DNA of 24,751 nt from positions 1 through 24,751 of the IMG/VR virus record IMGVR_UViG_3300036900_000398. One strand, 5' to 3'. The stretch comes from a virus. Both the position numbers and the translations under genes were made by a program. Positions 21,904 through 24,751 of the stretch are shown piece after piece; the stretch's first letter is position 1; every line of letters starts with the position of its first letter. The notes under the pieces were generated by a model that was not told where the DNA came from, did no database searches, and saw nothing but the letters and a program-made list of their open reading frames with translations.

Positions 21904-22082
21904 TGGTGCTTAGCTCTACCAAAGATAACGTAGAGACCGAACAGTGCCGAGGGATCACGCGGGACGGCACACGCTGCGAGCGCAGATTGCTGGACGAGGA
22001 TTATTGTCCCTGGCATTGGGAACAAGGCGAATACGAGCGCGAGTTACAGCACGCCTACGCAGCCCATACAGCGGTTTACTAG
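21903..22082 (+). CDS. Zinc-knuckle mini-protein (59 aa) sharing the small-terminase zinc motif
   Basis: ATG 21903 overlaps the preceding TAA and runs to TAG 22082. The C-x9-C-x9-C-x2-H pattern (Cys15, Cys25, Cys35, His38) with ITRDGTRCERR closely resembles LTRDGDRCQHR in the protein at 9640-10008. The remaining residues are charged and helical. Base composition is visibly less GC-rich than in neighbours (codons such as AAA, GAT, TTA, TGT), which may point to recent acquisition. Function unknown. Confidence 0.62.
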   Translation: MVLSSTKDNVETEQCRGITRDGTRCERRLLDEDYCPWHWEQGEYERELQHAYAAHTAVY

Positions 22083-22096
22083 AGATAAGTGCCGCT

Positions 22097-22408
22097 ATGA
22101 CTGACAAAGAGGACCGTGCCTGGCGCGACTACTCGAATCGCTTTCGGCGCGAAGTGCTGCCGAAACTCTTGGACTCGGCCATCTTCATGTCCATCGGTTC
22201 GGAGGTCGGCACTTTCGACGTGCGTCAGGCAACTGAGCTTGGTGCGGCGCTGTTGATGGGTAAGCCGATCCTGCTCGTGATCCCCCGCGGTCGAAAGATC
22301 AGCCCTCAACTACGCCGGGCCGCTGATGAGGTTATCGACGACTGGGTAGCCGGTGAGTCGGATTCTGAAGAGCGCATGCTGGCAGCGATGCATCGCCTCA
22401 ATCTTTGA
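22097..22408 (+). CDS. Nucleoside 2-deoxyribosyltransferase-like protein (103 aa), phage type
   Basis: ATG 22097 has GAGATAAG about 8 bases upstream. The core LLDSAIFMSIGSEVGTFDVRQATELGAALLMGKPILLVIP places an acidic residue and the E-L-G-x-A-L-x-M-G-K-P-I strand-helix-strand of the nucleoside deoxyribosyltransferase-like Rossmann fold. A charged C-terminal helix follows (LRRAADEVIDDW; ERMLAAMHRL). Such short phage proteins have no established substrate. They may act on free nucleotides or NAD-related ligands. Catalytic residues cannot be assigned with confidence, so an inactive binding version is possible. Last gene of the rightward operon. Confidence 0.66.
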   Translation: MTDKEDRAWRDYSNRFRREVLPKLLDSAIFMSIGSEVGTFDVRQATELGAALLMGKPILLVIPRGRKISPQLRRAADEVIDDWVAGESDSEERMLAAMHRLNL

Positions 22409-22423
22409 TAGAGCTAACTGCCC

Positions 22424-22582
22424 TTAGAGCAGGTACGCCAGCGCGAGCCCTCCGATGAGCAGGCCTGTCTTGAGCTCCATCTGCCCGGTGGCCAGGAACA
22501 CGACGTCGAGCACGAGCACGAGGAGCGCGATGATTGCCCCGATCCACGAGCGAGCGATGGGGTAAGCGGGCAGTCCCTGCAT
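22424..22582 (-). CDS. Very small two-helix membrane protein (52 aa), candidate holin partner
   Basis: ATG 22582 shares a base with the stop of the preceding gene (TAATG) and ends at TAA 22424, 15 bases from the end of the convergent rightward operon. After a short N-terminus (MQGLPAYPIARS) come WIGAIIALLVLVLDVVFLA and TGLLIGGLALAYLL, two hydrophobic helices with a charged turn. Its place after the endolysin-like gene suggests a holin or antiholin, though nothing in the sequence proves pore formation. Confidence 0.65.
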   Translation of the reverse strand: MQGLPAYPIARSWIGAIIALLVLVLDVVFLATGQMELKTGLLIGGLALAYLL

Positions 22583-22782
22583 TAGCGGTTTGTCTCCCTT
22601 CCAAAGATAAAGCCGACGGCTGAGCCGATGACCACGAGCGCAGCCTTGGCCGTCTCGTCAGTCGTCGGGCTCACCACGATCCACGTCATCGCCAGAATCA
22701 GCGTGATTGCGATGATCGCCATCGCGATCGTTTTGACCAGCTCGAGCTGACCGTCGCCAGCGGACCCATCGGGCTCTGGCAT
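22582..22782 (-). CDS. Small membrane protein of the lysis region (66 aa), candidate holin
   Basis: ATG 22782 gives an acidic N-terminus (PEPDGSAGDG), a first membrane segment (IAMAIIAITLILAMTWIVV, about 19-37), a polar turn (PTTDETAK) and a second segment (AALVVIGSAVGFIFG, about 47-61) ending in charge. This topology and its place after a putative endolysin fit a holin. An upstream GTG at 22830 exists in frame but adds a non-hydrophobic stretch. An out-of-frame ORF overlaps its start and may be related (see the entry at 22658-22882). Confidence 0.68.
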   Translation of the reverse strand: MPEPDGSAGDGQLELVKTIAMAIIAITLILAMTWIVVSPTTDETAKAALVVIGSAVGFIFGRETNR

Positions 22783-22882
22783 CAGCACCCACAATGCCAC
22801 CGACGAAGCCCGCGAAGGTGGGTAACCCATGGTTGGTCAGCCAGTCGGCCAGCGCGAGCAGACCGGTATTCGAGTCGCTCAC
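22658..22882 (-). CDS. Out-of-frame ORF overlapping the candidate holin; possible frameshifted N-terminus
   Basis: GTG 22882 lies three bases after the peptidase stop. Its first 33 residues (TGLLALADWLTNHGLPTF then AGFVGGIVGA) look protein-like, ending in a hydrophobic stretch. Beyond about 22782 the frame becomes a shadow of the membrane-protein gene (Arg/His/Asp-rich). A +1 shift near 22785 would join this N-terminus to the membrane protein at 22582-22782. It may be an overlapping small ORF, a programmed frameshift, a point deletion, or chance. Confidence 0.25.
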   Translation of the reverse strand: MSDSNTGLLALADWLTNHGLPTFAGFVGGIVGADARARWVRWRRSARAGQNDRDGDHRNHADSGDDVDRGEPDD

Positions 22883-22885
22883 ACA

Positions 22886-23551
22886 TCACGTGTTGTCGAG
22901 CCACACGCACGAGAAGGGTCCGAGTTGGTTGAACTGCTCGCGTGTCAGCGTGTCATAGACGCCGCAGTAGCCGGGTGCGGAATTGGCGATGTTCAGCACC
23001 CCACCGCTGGCACCGCGGACCCCAATCCAGTGATACCAGGCGCCGCCTGAGGCCATCCCCGCGGTCTGGGAGTAGATCGCGTACGCCGAATCGAAGCTCA
23101 GCCAGGACTGGTCGGAAGGGACCCCGTACTCGGCCAGGACACGCTGGAGCTGCGCGCCTGAGCCGTCCATCAGGCCGTATGTGGGGTTGATGTTCTGGGG
23201 CTGGCCGATTTCGGCGACAGCGCTCCACTCGTCGGCGCCGGGGTTGATCTGGGTTGCGCGCTCAACCCAGGCCAGGCTGCAGGCGGAGCAGGTCCAGGAC
23301 ACGGTCTGGCGCGGCATGTACGTGTTCGGATCGTAGTTCCGCCACCAGTCGGGGCCGATGACCTCGCCGACCTCTGAGGTCAGCAGATAGTCAGCAACCG
23401 TCAGCGGTGCAAGTGTTGGATTGATCGCCAGCAAGAACGCCTCGACACTCGGCGGCGCACCGCTCCACTGCCCCTGCAGCATAGCGACCAGCGTCTGAAC
23501 GGTGAGCGCCTGCTGCGCCTGGAGCTGGGTGATGTCCGCCGTCGTGGTCAC
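22886..23551 (-). CDS. C39/papain-like cysteine peptidase, candidate endolysin
   Basis: GTG 23551 overlaps the preceding stop (GTGA). The first 50 residues (TQLQAQQALTVQTLVAML; SVEAFLLAINPTLAPL) duplicate the neighbouring gene. The catalytic-type region has TCSACSLAWVERA (Cys88/Cys91), AWYHWIGVRG (His174) and VLNIANSAPGY (Asn187 or Asn190), the Cys-His-Asn/Asp order of papain-like C39-type peptidases. Located between structural-type genes and small membrane proteins, it probably cleaves peptidoglycan cross-links at lysis. No signal peptide, so it would need a holin. No wall-binding domain is recognised. The fold call is good; the lytic role is inferred. Confidence 0.62.
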   Translation of the reverse strand: MTTTADITQLQAQQALTVQTLVAMLQGQWSGAPPSVEAFLLAINPTLAPLTVADYLLTSEVGEVIGPDWWRNYDPNTYMPRQTVSWTCSACSLAWVERATQINPGADEWSAVAEIGQPQNINPTYGLMDGSGAQLQRVLAEYGVPSDQSWLSFDSAYAIYSQTAGMASGGAWYHWIGVRGASGGVLNIANSAPGYCGVYDTLTREQFNQLGPFSCVWLDNT

Positions 23552-23745
23552 GGCTGCTCGCTCTGCGTCACCGGCGGATCGCTGGTGATCATGCCCTGGA
23601 GGCCAGGGTCGATGGCGTACAGATACGCCTCCACCGAGCCGGCGCCGGTCCAGTTACCCGCAAGCGCGGCGACGAGCGCCTGAACGGTGAGTGCCTGTTG
23701 TTGCTGAAGCTGAGTGATCTGCGCCGCGTAGTCCTCGTCAGTCAT
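23548..23745 (-). CDS. Small protein (65 aa) duplicating the N-terminus of the peptidase
   Basis: ATG 23745 to TGA 23548. The segment ITQLQQQQALTVQALVAAL and the following GAGSVEAYLYAIDPGL match the first 50 residues of the adjacent peptidase at most positions, so the two genes share a domain by duplication. The module is a Gln-rich helix plus a helix-turn. The rest is a short linker (MITSDPPVTQSEQ). It overlaps the genes on both sides. It could be a structural or targeting module. Confidence 0.66.
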   Translation of the reverse strand: MTDEDYAAQITQLQQQQALTVQALVAALAGNWTGAGSVEAYLYAIDPGLQGMITSDPPVTQSEQP

Positions 23746-24007
23746 GCGCCACCCCATTGGCGACGAGCTCGCCGAACTGCGGCACCGCTGGCGCCTCGAC
23801 CTCGACCTCGCCGTTTTGCCAATTGACGGTGACGCGATCGCCTGGGCCCAGATCGATGCCCGCGGCGAAGGCGACCGCCTCGAGGTAGCTCTTGACCAGG
23901 TCCTGGGCGTCGTTCTGGACGAGCTGCGCGAGCTGGAGCGCGCCTTGCACCGCGGCGAAGCGCAGCTCGAGCGCGCGGAGCTGCGTCTGCGACTCGATGC
24001 GTGGCAT
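23738..24007 (-). CDS. Small structural-type protein (89 aa), function unknown
   Basis: ATG 24007 overlaps the preceding stop (TGATG). The first half is a long helix (QLRALELRFAAVQGALQLAQ; VKSYLEAVAFAAG) and the second half has strands (DRVTVNWQNGEVEVEAP). The helix plus strand pattern fits a minor tail or baseplate-associated protein or a chaperone. No domain is recognised. The overlap with the following small gene is 8 bases. Confidence 0.66.
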   Translation of the reverse strand: MPRIESQTQLRALELRFAAVQGALQLAQLVQNDAQDLVKSYLEAVAFAAGIDLGPGDRVTVNWQNGEVEVEAPAVPQFGELVANGVAHD

Positions 24008-24309
24008 CAGCCGCCCAGGTACAGACCCATCAAGCGTCGCGAGAACACGCCCAGGTCGCTGGCTGGCGTGTGATCTACCAGGCCCTTGTAGACGCTGGCG
24101 ACGGTGGCCATGTCCGTGGCGGCGCTCTTGATGTTGTCCACGTCCGCCTGCTCATAGCTGAACGGCGGTTCGAGCAGCGTCGCGTCAGGCGTGGCGTCCA
24201 GGTACTGCTTGAATTGCAGCGCCTGATTGGCGAATTGCTCGATCGCACGAGCCAGATTGCCGGATTGCTGATCCAGGCTATATCGGTCTACGGGGATCCC
24301 AGCGGGCAT
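24007..24309 (-). CDS. Hypothetical helical protein (100 aa), late region
   Basis: ATG 24309 has AAGGAG 7 bases upstream, the strongest Shine-Dalgarno of this part, and 11 bases separate it from the preceding stop. The product is largely helical (GNLARAIEQFANQALQFKQY; DVDNIKSAATDMATVASVYKG) with a short loop and a Gly-Gly end. The in-frame extension to 24375 is rejected because it reads through the upstream gene. It is probably a tail or appendage component from its position. Family unknown. Confidence 0.7.
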   Translation of the reverse strand: MPAGIPVDRYSLDQQSGNLARAIEQFANQALQFKQYLDATPDATLLEPPFSYEQADVDNIKSAATDMATVASVYKGLVDHTPASDLGVFSRRLMGLYLGG

Positions 24310-24320
24310 TGCGTGCTCCT

Positions 24321-24751
24321 TTAGTTCCAGTACGGGAAGTAGCAGACGGTGGCGCCAACCATGAACTTCACCCAACCCACACCGCTGCCACCTGTGGGTC
24401 CAAATCCAGTGCCTTTCTGCAATGGCAACACTGAAGCAGCACCATTGCCCTGGCCGACCTCAGCGCCGATACACAGGCCCGCGCTGGAGACCGCCGGCCC
24501 CAGCGCAATCATGGCGCCGCTATGCACCAGGTTGCCAATGACCTGGTTGGTGACGACCAGGTTGTTGGTGCGGACCTGGCTGTTGCCGCTCAGCGCCTCG
24601 AACGAGTGCTCGCCGCTCCCCATAGACATGTAGCGGATCGACGGGTTGAGCGGCAGGATGTACGAACCACCGGTGCCGATGTTGTACTGACCCGCGCTGA
24701 CCGCATTGGGCGTGGTCAGAGCTCCCACCGACGCGGTGCCGGTGGTCGTCA
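24321..24751 (-). CDS. C-terminal part of a beta-rich tail or appendage protein (cut by right edge)
   Basis: The frame is open to the last base of the window (reading T-T-T-G-T-A-S-V before the GTG at 24728), so the visible 135 residues are the end of a longer protein; GTG 24728 is an internal codon. The sequence is rich in Gly, Ser, Asn and short strands (VSAGQYNIGTGGSYILPL; RTNNLVVTNQVIGNLV; GVGWVKFMVGATVCYFPY), the profile of phage tail fibres or appendage tips. It stops 11 bases before the next start with a strong Shine-Dalgarno between. No specific family is recognised. Confidence 0.6.
   Translation of the reverse strand, partial: TTTGTASVGALTTPNAVSAGQYNIGTGGSYILPLNPSIRYMSMGSGEHSFEALSGNSQVRTNNLVVTNQVIGNLVHSGAMIALGPAVSSAGLCIGAEVGQGNGAASVLPLQKGTGFGPTGGSGVGWVKFMVGATVCYFPYWN

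Noticed and set aside
1-24751. CRISPR arrays, tRNA or rRNA genes, insertion sequences
   Set aside because: No regularly spaced repeats, no tRNA-like TPsiC/anticodon arms and no transposase motifs were seen on either strand.

Overview
This window looks like about 25 kb of a temperate, tailed double-stranded DNA phage (a free phage genome or a prophage) from a high-GC bacterium. Codons are strongly GC3-biased, genes are tightly packed with ATGA, GTGA and TAATG overlaps, and there are no rRNA, tRNA or obvious host metabolic genes. The host cannot be fixed from sequence alone. Composition and small-protein styles fit Actinomycetota phages, and the C-terminal zinc module of the 312-residue protein at 15201-16139 recalls DnaC-associated modules I have seen in Chloroflexota. 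Either phylum is possible.

Layout. (1) 1-14930, all leftward, is one long chain of genes. Read in the direction of transcription from about 14.9 kb, it begins with a ribbon-helix-helix regulator, a small protein, a secreted double-psi-barrel-like protein and a DUF559/Vsr-like nuclease. It continues with an OB-like protein with an SSB-type acidic tip, an SSB-like protein and an archaeo-eukaryotic-type primase fused to a RepA-like helicase. Next come small zinc proteins, a small-terminase-like zinc protein, TerL, an HTH protein, a second stand-alone AEP/PrimPol-like protein, the portal, and a very large virion protein (at least 1095 aa, cut by the left edge). That last protein joins an M23 endopeptidase, a FlgJ-like glucosaminidase and an ADP-ribosyltransferase-like domain. 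(2) 14931-15200 is a divergent control region. (3) 15201-16139 is a rightward gene for an HTH plus zinc-module protein, closed by a terminator. (4) 16413-18487, leftward, is a large serine recombinase co-transcribed with an XRE-family regulator. A 50-bp dyad resembling a serine-integrase attachment site lies inside the 3' end of the recombinase gene. (5) 18488-18545 holds two divergent promoters that appear to start transcription at or next to the start codons (leaderless). (6) 18546-22408, rightward, is an accessory or early operon of small proteins, including a SWIM zinc finger, zinc ribbons, a ParB-like nuclease-domain protein, three membrane proteins and a nucleoside-deoxyribosyltransferase-like protein. 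A strong intrinsic terminator at 20183-20219 divides it. (7) 22424-24751, leftward, is the end of the late region: a tail or appendage protein cut by the right edge, small structural-type genes, a C39/papain-like cysteine peptidase (candidate endolysin) and two small membrane proteins (candidate holins).

On a circular map the virion genes would run off the left edge, re-enter at the right edge as tail and lysis genes, and end facing the rightward operon, which is a normal temperate phage order.

The most interesting points are: the att-like dyad inside the recombinase gene, which encodes a C-terminal ...FAA tail; two separate AEP-type primase domains in one genome; a 20-bp near-perfect hairpin whose only non-Watson-Crick position is a G.U pair in the leftward transcript; a multi-enzyme virion protein carrying an ART-like domain; and the leaderless switch region next to the XRE gene.
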